The position numbers were made by a program, and so were the translations under genes. From Armillaria gallica (taxonomy: Eukaryota > Basidiomycota > Agaricomycetes > Agaricales > Physalacriaceae): 64,000 bases of DNA. The notes under the pieces were generated by a model, which was not told the origin of the DNA, made no database searches, and was given only the letters and a program-made list of their open reading frames with translations. Below, piece by piece: positions 13,262 to 25,151 of this stretch (position 1 is its first letter; each line of letters opens with the position of its first letter). The DNA is taken from positions 4,340,001 to 4,404,000 of the forward strand of contig JBANDB010000002.1 of the NCBI GenBank assembly GCA_037576215.1, read 5' to 3'.

Positions 13262-16200
13262 ATGCTCGTCCTATTTGGATCCTCCTCTATTTCTGTCCAG
13301 AAGAGGATATTTTGCTCCGTGCAATCCAGGCAATAGTTCCTACCATCGCCTCTGTTGATGCCGTGTGGTTGCACATCGTCAAATGTCGCTCCGATTCAGC
13401 CGAGTCCGAACTATCTGATCTCCAATCTGCGTCAAGGAAGAACCTGGATCACCTCTTGACTTATGGCGATAATGTTCAATTAGCCGGCACAGATTTCACA
13501 TCTCACAATGTCGTCTACGTGCTTCCACGGATAGGGTCCATCTCGCCGTGGTCAAGCAAGGCCACGGATATTTCTATCATTTGTGACTTGGGTGAGCGCG
13601 TAGAAAGGCTGGAACGGGGCGTTGCCTACGCTTTTGGGGGCAAGGTCCTTTCCAACGATGAAGTTGAAGCCATTTCCCATTTGCTTCATGACCGCATGAC
13701 ACAGGCTGTCTATCAGCAACTTCCTTCCAAAGACGCCATATTCTCGCACAACAAGCCTAAACTCCTACGCACGGTCGACCTGTCGGGTCCCTCCCCCAAG
13801 GACATCTTCGTCCGGGCAAATAAAGATTTGGGTCTTGCATTGTCTCCAGATGAGATTGATTATCTGCTGGACGCTTACACCTCTATTAACCGCAGTCCCA
13901 CGGATGCCGAACTCTTCATGTTCGCCCAAGTCAACTCTGAACATTGTCGCCATAAAATATTCAATGCGTCATGGACTATCGATGGCGTCCCTCAGCCACA
14001 CACCCTTTTCCAGATGATCCGCAATACCGAGAAAATATCTAACAAGGGCACGTTATCGGCCTACTCGGATAATGCTGCTGTTTTAGAGGGTCCTTCTGCC
14101 CCTCGGTTTTCCCCTCACAAGGGTTTATACACGTCCCAACAGGAAGACATGCACATTCTTGTCAAAGTTGAGACACACAACCACCCTACTGCCGTTTCTC
14201 CATATCCTGGCGCTGCCACCGGTTCTGGAGGTGAGATCCGTGACGAGGGTGCGGTCGGTCGCGGATCGAAACCGAAAGCTGGCATGGCCGGCTTTACGGT
14301 TTCCAATCTTCTTATTCCGGGTTTCCAGCAGCCTTGGGAAACGGACGTCGGGCGTCCAGGGCACATTTCCTCCGCTCTGGATATCATGACCGATGCTCCG
14401 CTCGGTGCTAGTGCCTTCAACAACGAGTTTGGGCGTCCAGCGTTGGCAGGGTACTTCCGTACCTTCTGTGAACGAGTCGGCGGGGAAGTGAAGGGTTATC
14501 ATAAACCAATTATGATTGCTGGTGGTTACGGCAATGTGCGACCTCAGAACGTGTATAAGGGAAAGATTAGCGAGGGCGCGAAGATTGTGGTTCTTGGCGG
14601 TCCTGGACTGTTGATTGGTCTTGGAGGAGGTGCAGCGTCAAGTCAGATATCAGGGGCGAGCTCGGCTGAACTAGACTTTGCGAGTGTGCAGAGGGACAAT
14701 GCAGAGATGCAGAGACGGTGCCAACAGGTCATCGATGCATGTACCGGGGCGGGCGACCTAATCGAGAGCATTCACGATGTTGGAGCAGGTGGTCTGTCGA
14801 ATGCTCTACCTGAACTTGTCCACGATTCTGGTATGGGTGCTATCTTTGAGATACGGGATGTTCCAGTGGCGGACGCATCGATGAGTCCTATGGAGATTTG
14901 GTGCAATGAGAGTCAGGAACGATATGTTCTGGCAGTCTCCGCCGATAAAATCGGCGAGTTTGAGGACACTGTGAAGAGGGAACGGTGTCCCTTCGGTGTA
15001 GTCGGTGTTGCTACCAAGGAGGACGAGCTGGTGGTGACGGATCGACTGTTTGGAAAAGATGTCATACACCTTAAGATGTCGACGCTCTTCGGAAAGCCAC
15101 CCAAGATGTCGCGGATAGATGCTTCTAGACGAGGCGACTTGCATGCCTTCGACACTACGCTATCCAAATATGTCACTCCATCAGTGGACATCCTATCTGA
15201 GGCTGTAGATCGTGTCTTGCGTCTCCCGTCTGTGGCCTCCAAGTCTTTCCTTATCACCATTGGCGACCGTTCGATCACGGGCCTTGTCACCCGCGACCAG
15301 ATGGTCGGTCCTTACCAGGTACCCGTCGCGGACGTCGCTGTTACGCGCACATCGTTCGGTTTTGACGTCCTCAGCGGAGAAGCGATGGCCATCGGTGAGC
15401 GGACACCGCTTGCGATTATCCGACCCGCAGCGTCTGCGCGTATCGCGATTGCTGAATCGTTGACTAACCTCAGCGCAGCATACATTGGGGATATTGGGCG
15501 AGTCAAGCTTAGTGCAAATTGGATGTGTGCTGCTGGCAAAGGCGGCGAGGGTGCTGGTTTATACGAGGCTGTGAAGGCTGTGGGATTGGAATTGTGCCCA
15601 CAGCTAGGGGTTGGGATTCCTGTTGGTAAAGACTCGATGTCCATGGGTATGAGGTGGAAGCAGGAAGGGGAAGAGCGGGAGGTTACGGCGCCGTTGTCGT
15701 TGTTTGTTACTGCATTCGCTCCTGTGGTCAATGTGGAGTTAACCTGGACGCCCGAGCTCCAAGCGCTGGAGGATACGGTGCTGGTTTTGTTCGACCTAGG
15801 CAAAGGACAGCGGCGGATGGGTGGTTCTGCCTTGGCTCAAGTCTTCAAAGAGGTTGGAGACGAGGCACCAGACGTCGATGATTCTGCCCTCCTCAAAGCT
15901 TTCCTCTTGGGCTGTCAAGCAATCAAGGTAGATGGTCCAGACGTCGTGTTGGCTTATCATGATCGTTCAGATGGTGGCCTCTTTACTACTATTGTGGAGA
16001 TGGCATTTACTGGTCACGTCGGAGTGGACATCATTCTGACGGATGAGGATGCTGCTGATCCATTATCTGCCTTGTTCAACGAGGAGCTAGGAGCTGTCGT
16101 CCAGGTGAGACGACGCGATGTGGAAAAGCTTCACAAGGTCTTTGGCGATAAAGGATTCTCCAAGCACTATATCCATACCATCGGCGTACTCAATGCTGAT

Positions 16201-17220
16201 CAGACTGTTCGGGTCAAGCACGGCACCAAAACGCTCTTCGCCAGTTCAAGAAACGAATTACAGAAGAAATGGTCGGAGACGTCTTTCAAAATGCAGGAGC
16301 TGCGTGACAATCCGCTCGCAGCGAAGGAGGAGTTCGACCTTATTGATGATGGCTCGCACGGTGGGATAACCTATGACCTTACATTCTCCTACACACCAAC
16401 GCCGATATACAACTCCCGCCCCAAGGTCGCCATTCTTCGGGAACAGGGTGTCAATGGTCAGATAGAGCTGGCATGGGCATTCACTGCAGCAGGATTCGAC
16501 GCCGTCGACGTGCACATGTCTGATATTCTGAGTGGGACTGTTAGTCTTGATTCATTCCGAGGTATTGCTGCCGCAGGTGGATTTTCCTATGGAGACGTCC
16601 TCGGTGCTGGGAAAGGGTGGGCACACTCCGTCCTTCTACATTCCACTGCAAGGAGACAATTTTCCTCATTCTTCAATCGGAGCGACACATTCACGCTCGC
16701 TATATGCAATGGCTGCCAGTTCCTGAGTCATCTTCGCTCTATAATTCCCGGAGCGCAAGACTGGCCAGATTTCAAGCCCAATCGGAGTGAACGATTTGAG
16801 GGACGGACGGTCACCGTGGAGATCGTTGCGAACGAGCGCACAGCAGCGTCCGTATTCTTGAGAGAGATGCAGGGATCCAAACTGTCTGTCGCCGTAGCTC
16901 ACGGAGAAGGGCGGGCGGCGTTCAGTTCTGATGAGCAGAGAAGAGTCGTAGAAGGGGAGGGGCTGGTCGCTGTGCGGTATGTCGATTCAAAGGGCGCTTC
17001 AACTGAGAGGTATCCCTTGAATCCAAATGGTAGCCCTGGGGGTATTACTGGAGTCCAAACTCCGGATGGAAGAGTCCTTGCGCTTATGCCGCATCCCGAG
17101 AGAGTGGTAGCTTTGGAAAGCAACAGTTGGTACCCAGCGTCGTTCAGGAAGGAGTGGCACGGAAGCGGGCCTTGGTTCAGACTGTTCCAAAGTGCCCGTA
17201 AGTGGTGTGAAGAAGTTTAA
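13262..17220 (+). CDS. ADE6: Phosphoribosylformylglycinamidine (FGAM) synthase
   Basis: An essentially intronless gene of about 1,319 codons, full length for eukaryotic PurL/FGAM synthase. It converts FGAR, glutamine and ATP to FGAM in step four of purine synthesis. Visible landmarks: GSISPWSSKATDI near the N-terminus; ELFMFAQVNSEHCRHKIFNA and VETHNHPTAVSPYPGAATGS in the first synthetase half; GVGIPVGKDSMSMG and YHDRSDGGLFTTIVEMAF in the second; and a C-terminal class I glutamine amidotransferase with nucleophile Cys in CNGCQFLSHL and catalytic MPHPERV. The start ATG at 13262 (MLVLFGSSSIS) fits the family, but the frame changes at about 13298-13305 just before EDILLRAIQAIVPTI. One added A in CAGAAGAG restores it. 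A 35-nt intron is too short to be credible. Confidence 0.96.
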
Positions 17221-17392
17221 AAATGTAATACAGATGTATAGATACGTGTTGTAATGAGGTATAGACAGCAAATAGACAGTTCAATTTTGACTAACGGATA
17301 TCCACGGCCCGAGTGGCGGGTGCGGCGCGGTTGGCGGTGGTGGCGGTGTGACAACTGTCACTCAATGTGACGTCCTCCACTTTCCTCTTACA

Positions 17393-19859
17393 ATGACACA
17401 CCGGCGAGCACCATCCATCCACAGCGCTGGCACCTCGAAAAATGGCAGGTCAGACTCCCCAAGGGTACAGAAAAACCAGCGCATTCGACCTCAACCTTCC
17501 GATCCTACACCACCGCCACCGCCGCCACAAGCGAAACCGAACCTCGGAATGTCCCCAATGTCCAGATACAACCATAATCTCAAAGTCCTACGGCGGAGAG
17601 ATCCTTCAATAACGACAATATTTGATCAGTTTAGCCATGTCTGTGTCTATCATCATAACGGATCCAAGTGGGAAAAGCTAGGATATGAAGGCAGTATGTT
17701 TCTCTACGAAAGGTATGTAGACTTTGTTCCTTTCGTGTGGATAGCTCTTATATGCAAACAGAGAATCCTACCCACCGTATGGCTTCTACATTCTCAACCG
17801 CATGGGAATGGATGACTATATCCAGCGGATCCATCCAGAGGACGATATGGGCCTGCACGGGAGTTACCTTATGCTTCAGTCTTATCCTGAGTATACCTCC
17901 GAAAGGATAGCCCATGCAGAAGAGCAGAATTCCCTACAGCATCCAGACAAATTCGATGATGTCTATCGTCTCCCAGTACCTCCAGACTCGATCAAGCACA
18001 AGAGCCTCAATGGCACCAAGACAGTTGGCCTTTGGATGTTTAACACTGACGCCCGGGAGCCTCTAAGCGTCGTCATGAAACGGTGCAGTATTTATTTAAT
18101 AACAATAAATTTCCTTCTGATGCCACTGCAGTCTGCATAAATATATCAAGGCAAACGAGCCATATCCTGAAGAGTTCAGATATGGCCCCAACAATCCACC
18201 TCCACCTAATCCACACCTACGCACTACAACAGCTTCTCCTACTCAAGGTCAGCCTTTTGGGATGATTATCTCTCGTGATTAGCTGACCCATCTCCAGCCG
18301 AGTCCCAGCCAGCCCCTACTTCAAGTGCCGGGTCAAATAATTCCACCAGTGATGATGCCCATGGCACTCCCGCCTTCAACTCATTACTGGCCAAACTTGG
18401 CGCTCAGAAACCGCCCTCGCCTTCACCTTTGCGCATGACGCCTACAATAAACACTCCGTCTGGCAGTTCTTCAAAACTCACCGTCGATTCATTGTTTGCA
18501 GCCTTGAGTGGAGGTCAGGATGAACCTGCGCCACTGCCCGCCCAGGCCACAGGCATGACCGGCATCCCATTACTGGATTCGATATTCGCATCGGCAACTC
18601 CTGCACCCGCTTCTAATGGTTCTGTCCCACTGTCCGCTTCAGTCTCGTCAGTCACAGCCACGATACGCCCGTCTTCCGTAACGGAATCTATTATTCACTC
18701 ACCCATTCCCACCACTACTTCATTACCCCAAATCTTAAACCAAGACGTTATTTCTACCCTTTTAGGCCTGCCACCTTCTCGGACAAACTCAGCAGCGACG
18801 TCTATATCAACTTCAACTTCTCATAGCAGTAATTCGCGCTCACATCCAAGCTCTCGCGAAGGAGATTGTTCCGATGCTGGATATTCGGAATCGAGCACCG
18901 TGCTGGATCTAGAGGCGGAGCTGGACATGGAGCTGCAAGCGGCAGGTGCCAGTGCAGGACGACCGTTGCTGAGCAGGGAATTCCCCACTGGCCTGCTAGG
19001 ATCAAGCAGTCATGAGCGGGTGAACGGGGATGTAACGCCTCGCGCTCCACTACCACGGTTGGGATCTATGCCGCCCGCGGCCGCAAGCCATGCATGTCCC
19101 CTGCCAATGAAGACATCTTGGTCAGATACTACAGTACAACGTGTACTTCCAACGACCCAGTCTGGCGTCGCTCCTACACCACCTCCGGTCCACGCAGATG
19201 TGGTCCCCCTGAATGGAAATAGCAATGGAAGACGTCTGGTGCCATTTGATGAACCAGACCCAAGTCTTTGGCCATATCCAAGAGCACCAATTGACGAAGA
19301 TCAGGAGGAGGAAATTCTCGAGCTGGATTTCGAAGACACAAGTGCATTGAGCGATGCAGATGCGTTCAGGGAGGCTGAGATGAATGCCAAGAAGAGAAAC
19401 GGACATAACAATCAGAAGAAGAAAGGGAAGGCCAATGGTAGAGAGCAAAGAGACGCCATTGAACGCAGTTGGGATGTTCCAGTCGCTTTACCTCCGGCTG
19501 TGCCGGCGTCACCATCACTTTCACCATCTCCCCCTCCGTCTGCAGAGATAAGGAGTGCCCCGGCGACAGCGAAAACGACGTCTGTTCCGAAGATGACTAT
19601 TAATGGGTCGATGAAGGTGAATGGAAAGACTCCAGTTACAGGGCTAGATTCCGTTGCAGTGAAGGAGAGCATCTTGGACGCTGTTATCCCTGGAAGACGA
19701 CATGTAGATAGGAACGAGTTTATGCGAGAGGTACTGACTTTGATTCATGTGAGTGTCATGTATGGCTTCAATGGATACGTGCATGCTAACCTTTGTCTTC
19801 AGACGGATAAAAAATTTGTGGATGACCTCTGGCAGGATTATCTCGGACGAACACGATAA
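17393..19859 (+). CDS. DCP1: mRNA decapping activator DCP1
   Basis: Five exons (introns 17713-17761, 18083-18131, 18248-18297, 19749-19802) encode about 750 aa. After a Ser/Pro-rich start, the EVH1-like DCP1 domain runs from SRYNHNLKVLRRRDPSITTI through FSHVCVYHHNGSKWEKLGYE to NGTKTVGLWMFNTDAREPL. In the family this domain binds and activates the DCP2 decapping enzyme in P-bodies. A long disordered Ser/Thr/Pro region follows. The last ~50 residues (RRHVDRNEFMREVLTLIH + TDKKFVDDLWQDYL) match the C-terminal trimerisation helix known from animal DCP1, so this protein has the long metazoan-like form rather than the short yeast form. The start is the ATG at 17393. Confidence 0.9.
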
Positions 19860-20030
19860 ATGTAGCCCTAGTTAGTTGATAATGATCACGTCATGTCATT
19901 GCTTTCATGTCATGTTCGCATATATTAGTCATTTACCCTCTGTCGGTGCCGTGAAACACGGCGTGGGAAACGGCAGAGATTAGGTGTACAAGGCAAGCTG
20001 TGTGAGGAATGCTCCTTACTCTCGACAGTC

Positions 20031-22048
20031 ATGTTGGTCGACAATCCAGTATCTCCCTTCACCTTTTCTTCTACAGATCTCTCTGAATATCTCAACGCCG
20101 ACCTATTCACGCCCAGTATGCCCTCCTCATCGTCAGCCGCGTCTTCCTCGTCTAGAGCTTCGTCGCCCCAATCCCCGTTTCAGTCCCTCTTGACTCCTCC
20201 GCAGTCTTCGCTTCCGACTTCATTTCCTGAGATATACGACTCCCCCAACTCCAACAATTTCTTCAACTTCCTCGAAGATGAAATGAAGCTTGTTGAGCCG
20301 TTTCCAACGTCCTCGGCTCCGTATGACTTCGTTGGCGCGCTCAGTACGACTGACATGCAAGCCACATTCGCCATCGATCCACAACTCATGACTATGTCTA
20401 CACCATCCAGTAACACGGATGAAACAGACGAGGAGGAGCAGGAGCAACCAGACACAAAGGCTGTCACCATTGCGCCTATTAAAGTCGGCGGCCATGGTAA
20501 GGCACGCAAGGGCACCGTGCAGAGTGGCGGCATTGTAAAGAAGTCTTCTTCACCACACCCGCTGCCTGCAACTTCCAAGGCCGTCAGCTCTACATCCTCC
20601 AAGGAGAATGAGAACATGGACGATGACGACTTCCCTGCTGATTGGCGGCCACCTCCGGAGGTGTATGCCAAGATGTCCAGCAAGGAGAAGCGTCAGTTGC
20701 GCAACAAGATCAGTGCCAGGAATTTCCGCGTTCGAAGAAAGGGTTTGTTTATTTCTCGTTCCTCTTTTATGCTAACGCTCACCTTGTTTTCCAATAGAGT
20801 ACATTTCTACTCTCGAACTTGATATCGCGGAGAGGGACAGGCTTCTCCAAGCGATACGGACAGAGTTAGGGTCCTCTCAGTCGGAAAACTACGCTCTCCG
20901 TCAAGAAATATCTGCATTGAAGAAAGCTCTTCTGGAAGGCCGGTCCACCGAGCTTACCATAGACGACATCCCTGTCCTCAACCTTCCACCACCTGGGCCT
21001 GTTTCTGCTTCAGCATCACCAGCTACTCCTTCTATCTCATCCCCTTCGCTCATTACACCGAACACCCAGAAGGACCTTGCGTCGACACACTCAGGGAGCT
21101 TTTGGGGTGGAGTATCTAGGATGGGTGGCGGCATCACGCCTGTGCATACAGTACTCATTCCTGAGGTGGCCCGTGGTAGGCTGCAAGAGAATATCAACCC
21201 CGCTCTCAACGGAGAGAATAAATCAAAGACTCCAACTTCTGGAACGCTTGGTGGCTTTGATGGTTTCGCCGACGGTCATTTGTTTACTTTGAAAAGTCTC
21301 GATTCGTCAGTCTCTATTTTTCAATATCTCATTTGATCATGTCAATGTTTACACGGTTCCTCACAGATATCGCATGCAACTGTGGACCAAAATGGCTTCT
21401 CAGCAAACTCAGCACTCCTCGTCCTCTCCTCCCTCAGCCCCTTCGTCCCCTCCTACGCCAAATCCTCTCTTTTCTCCATCACCGTTCACAAATCCTTCAC
21501 TCCCTTATCTCACAGGTTCTCCATACTCCAACTCCACGCCTCTCCATGGACTTGCATCGTCTTTGGGTCCCAAATTCTTCCAAGCGTCGAACAAGGCGAA
21601 CTTACCCTCGGCGCAGGACAGGTCGTCGCTCCCAATGTTGGGAAATACGTTGAGCACACTTCTGGCCGGAAAGCATCACCCTTCCAGCTCGCCTTCTACC
21701 AAAATACCAGTACCAGCACCCAGAGATCAGCAGAGGGAAAAAGAGCAACAGCAGCAAGCTATGATCGCTGCCTTGGCCAGTCAAACCTTGTTGAAACGCC
21801 TCGGAAGTGCGTTCTGGGATGCCTTCTCCGGCGGATCTTCACCAGGCAACACCTCATTGTCAGCTGACAAGGTCAGGAGGGTCCTTGAGGGTAAGGCTGT
21901 CGTGAAGGTCGTTGATGTTGAGGACCAGAAGGTTACTCGGAAAGAAATGGGAGCAATGAGAAGGATGACAGATGTTAAGAATGAACCGAAGGATGTGTGC
22001 TCGTTACTGGAGGAGAGTATGAGGAGCCTGACCATTGGAAAGAAGTAA
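20031..22048 (+). CDS. bZIP transcription factor
   Basis: Three exons (introns 20743-20797 and 21306-21366) encode about 630 aa. The basic region is KEKRQLRNKISARNFRVRRK, with the N-x7-R signature (NKISARNFR) that contacts DNA. The intron interrupts it right before EYISTLELDIAERDRLLQAI, which begins the leucine zipper and continues to about ALKKALLEG. The N-terminal 200 residues are Ser/Pro-rich and acidic, likely an activation region. The C-terminal part is Ser/Pro-rich with a Gln run (EKEQQQQA) and a short conserved-looking ALASQTLLKRLGSAFWDAF. I cannot assign an orthologue among named fungal bZIPs. It is convergent with the helicase gene, 219 bp between stops. Confidence 0.88.
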
Positions 22049-22267
22049 TCTGTAGCGAATACATCATTTAGATTAGTACCTTTTACCCCCAGCTCAACCT
22101 TCGTAATTCTTTTGTTTGTTGATTTATTACCCATTATTTAAATAAATCGGTAGGTTCATTCTTAGTTTCCTGTACTTCCCTCCAGCTGTAACGTAATCTC
22201 GTCATTATAGTCAGTCTATATAGATAGTCTGGATCGCAAACATTAATTCACATCTAGTTTGAATGAA

Positions 22268-24989
22268 TTATGCGCCACGTTGATTGAGCGCGCCCAACGT
22301 TTGAAAGAACTCCTTCGGTATAGATGAGACTCCTCTGGCGTATACATGATTGGTAAAAATCTGGAATTTTTTAGTCATCGGAGGAGAAGCAGGAAAAATA
22401 GACTTGCAAGCTCATCATAAATCAGTGCAGGAACCTTTTTTTCGAACATGGAAGAGCCAGGATGAATCTTTACAATCTGATATCATGGTCAGCTTCGGTC
22501 AAGAGATGTTCAAGACAACTGACCGATGGACCCATCGTTTGCTTATAAGACCCATCAGGTTGCAAAAATGCCGAGTTTTGTACAAGGCCGTGTCCTAGAC
22601 TCTTTAAAATCGGTTCCTCATCTCCACAAGACGCATTTGGATCCACGTCTACTCGCACACACACTTGCTTGAGCTGTGCTCTGATCTCTTTAGCCTCAAG
22701 CAGGGTCCTCTCGTTTAAGAAATGCTTCTTGCACCACTCCTTCCTGGAGATCTTGTTTTCAGATGCAGAAATCTCCTCATAGGCGTGTACGACATTGAGG
22801 AGGGTAAGGTGGTCTCCGCTCGGATCCCGAAACTTGCGTCGCGAGTCTATTATCGTTTCTCGTTGTTCGGAATTATCAATGTAGAGTTTGGAGGACGCGG
22901 AGAGGATAGAAATGATGGAAAGGATTTCGGAAGTGCAGCCATAATCTTTTGAAGCAAGGATGGCACGGGCGTGGATGGGTTCCAGCGGAAAGGCAGCCAT
23001 GCTTCGTCCAATTTGAGTAAGCTCCTTCTTCCTGTCAATGCCGTCAATGATGAACAGTGTCTTGAACGCTGCTTTGACTTGCGAGACGTCAATAACAGTA
23101 TAAATACGCCATCAACACACTTACTTGAATCTTCTTCAGGCCTATCCAGCAGGTCCAGGTTCTCCAACTCTTGTCCTATGCATCGAAGTTGAAGAAGACT
23201 CGAGGTAAGTCCGCATCGTAATATCTCAGGCTCCGCAGACAGCGGCATGTTTTTAAATGAGGCCTCCGTATACAATCGATAACAATGCCCCATCCCCTGT
23301 TTACCGTGGAATAAGGCGTCTGAGTGTGTAGAAAGGTGACCGTTTACTTACTTCTCTCCCGGCACGTCCGGTTCGCTGCATGGCTGAAGATTGGGTAATG
23401 TCCCTTGTTAAAAGGGTGTCAAGACCTGTACTACAATTCACCACTGTCGTACTTCCGATAGATAGATACGCACCTCCACCAGTGTCGCCCGTCAGGTATC
23501 GCTTTTCCTTGCATTTTCCTGTATCAATGACATACTTCACGCCAGGTATTGTGATAGACGTCTCAGCAATATTCGTCGCAAGTATACACTTGCGCGTATT
23601 CGACGGCGATGGAGAAAACGCTTTTGCATTCTGTCCAGGTGCTTGAGCAGCGTACATGGAACAGACAAGAACCTAAAGGAAAAAGCGCATTTTAACATGC
23701 TCAAGTTAGCTCAGCGAACGACTCACCTCCATTCGACCAGGTGGCAATCTTCGATTTAAGGATTGTATTGATTTTTCGAGACTTTCAATGTCTTCCTGAC
23801 CTGTGGAGATGGATTTGTATATATGTACACGAGACCAAAGACTGAATGATATGTACCCGGCAAAAACACGAGAACATCTCCTGGAGGTTGGTCCATATGA
23901 ATCTGGAAAAACGTTCGCAAAGCTGCATCGAGATAGTCCATCTGATCCGTGGCAGAGTGATAGATCTTCACAGGATGCTGACGCCCTTTCACGTACAATA
24001 TTTTGGCTCTGATTGAAATAATTCAGCGAATATACGGGGAATGAAGAGTAAGGACACCACTCACTCGGCAAAGTACTTGCTGAACTTTTCTGCGTCCAAC
24101 GTCGCGCTCATAACGACGATTTTAAGCTGACGGCTTGAATTTTCTCTCTCTTTTCCTTTTCCTTTGCTGTCAGGAGATGAGACGCGCTGTTTTTGGATAG
24201 ACTTGAGGTGACTGAGCAGCAGATCGGTTCTGAGTGTTCTTTCGTGAGCCTCGTCAACAATCATGACGCTGTATTTGGTGAGAAGGGGGTCTGCCAGCAG
24301 CTCTCGAACGATCATGCCGTCTGTGAGATACTTGATGCGCGTAGAGGGGCTCGAACGCTCGTCGAAACGAACGGAGTATCCAACCACTCTTCCGACGGTG
24401 GTATTCTGCTCCAGCGCCACGCGAGTGGCAAGAGATGTAGCAGCAACTCTTCGTGGCTGGGTTACGGCAATCAGCCCATCTCCTGCCAGACCGGACTCCA
24501 GGATATACTGGGGGACCTCTGAGTACGATGAGATGGGGAAGGCGCTACCCATTGACCGACTTACGGGTAGTTTTTCCAGAACCAGTCTCTCCAATCAGTA
24601 CAGTTACGTCGTTGTTGCGAATTTCTTCTATGATAGCAGCTTTGCCTGCACAGGGCGTTAGTGTGAGCACAGAAGAAGAGAGTGGGTAGAGGCGCACCTT
24701 TGGCAATGGGCAAACTGTTTTTCTGCTCTTGTATGGTCGTTGACGGCATGCTAACAGCACATCCATTCTGCGACGCTCGATGGCGTTTTCTCCCATTCGT
24801 CTGCGGTCTATTCTGTCCATTGGGCAAGACGCCATGAACCTTGAGAGGTGTCTTCCGGGGCCGGTCTTCATCGTCACTAACGTCCATCCATTGTACCGCC
24901 TGTCGAGTAGCAGGTTTGTTGTTTTTACGGTATTTTTGCGCGAGACTGTCGCTAGCAAGGCGTATGGGCATGAGAGTTAGGGTAGACAT
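22268..24989 (-). CDS. DHR2: DEAH-box RNA helicase, DHX33/Dhr2 type
   Basis: About twelve exons read on the minus strand from the ATG at 24989. Motif I is GETGSGKTT, with the last Thr codons before an intron (24519-24564). Motif Ia is TQPRRVAA, motif II VDEAHERT, motif III MSATL, motif V TNIAETSITIPG and motif VI QRTGRAGRE. The C-terminal ratchet/OB region has MAAFPLEPIHARAIL and GDHLTLLNV, closest by memory to DHX33, the relative of yeast Dhr2, which works in nucleolar rRNA processing. The last intron (22361-22407) has a GC donor: CTT|GCAAGT...TTCCAG. Only this splice continues KKVPALIYDEL into IFTNHVYARGVSS and a stop at 22268. The N-terminus is short and disordered. Confidence 0.9.
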
Positions 24990-25151
24990 CCAGTTGCATT
25001 CCGGCAGGACGATCCGAGAAAAAGTGCAATGGAGCTTACATAAGTGGTATACCGTCAGATCCAGATCCAGTTGAAAGCAATACTAAAGAGAGGAAGGCAA
25101 AAAGCCATGTACAATATAAAATAATCGAGCATCCCAATACGCAAATCTGCA

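Noticed and set aside
13295..13330. 35-nt GTCCAG...CCAG intron to explain the ADE6 frame change
   Set aside because: Too short, poor donor, and it would delete the family-like EDILLRAIQ segment.
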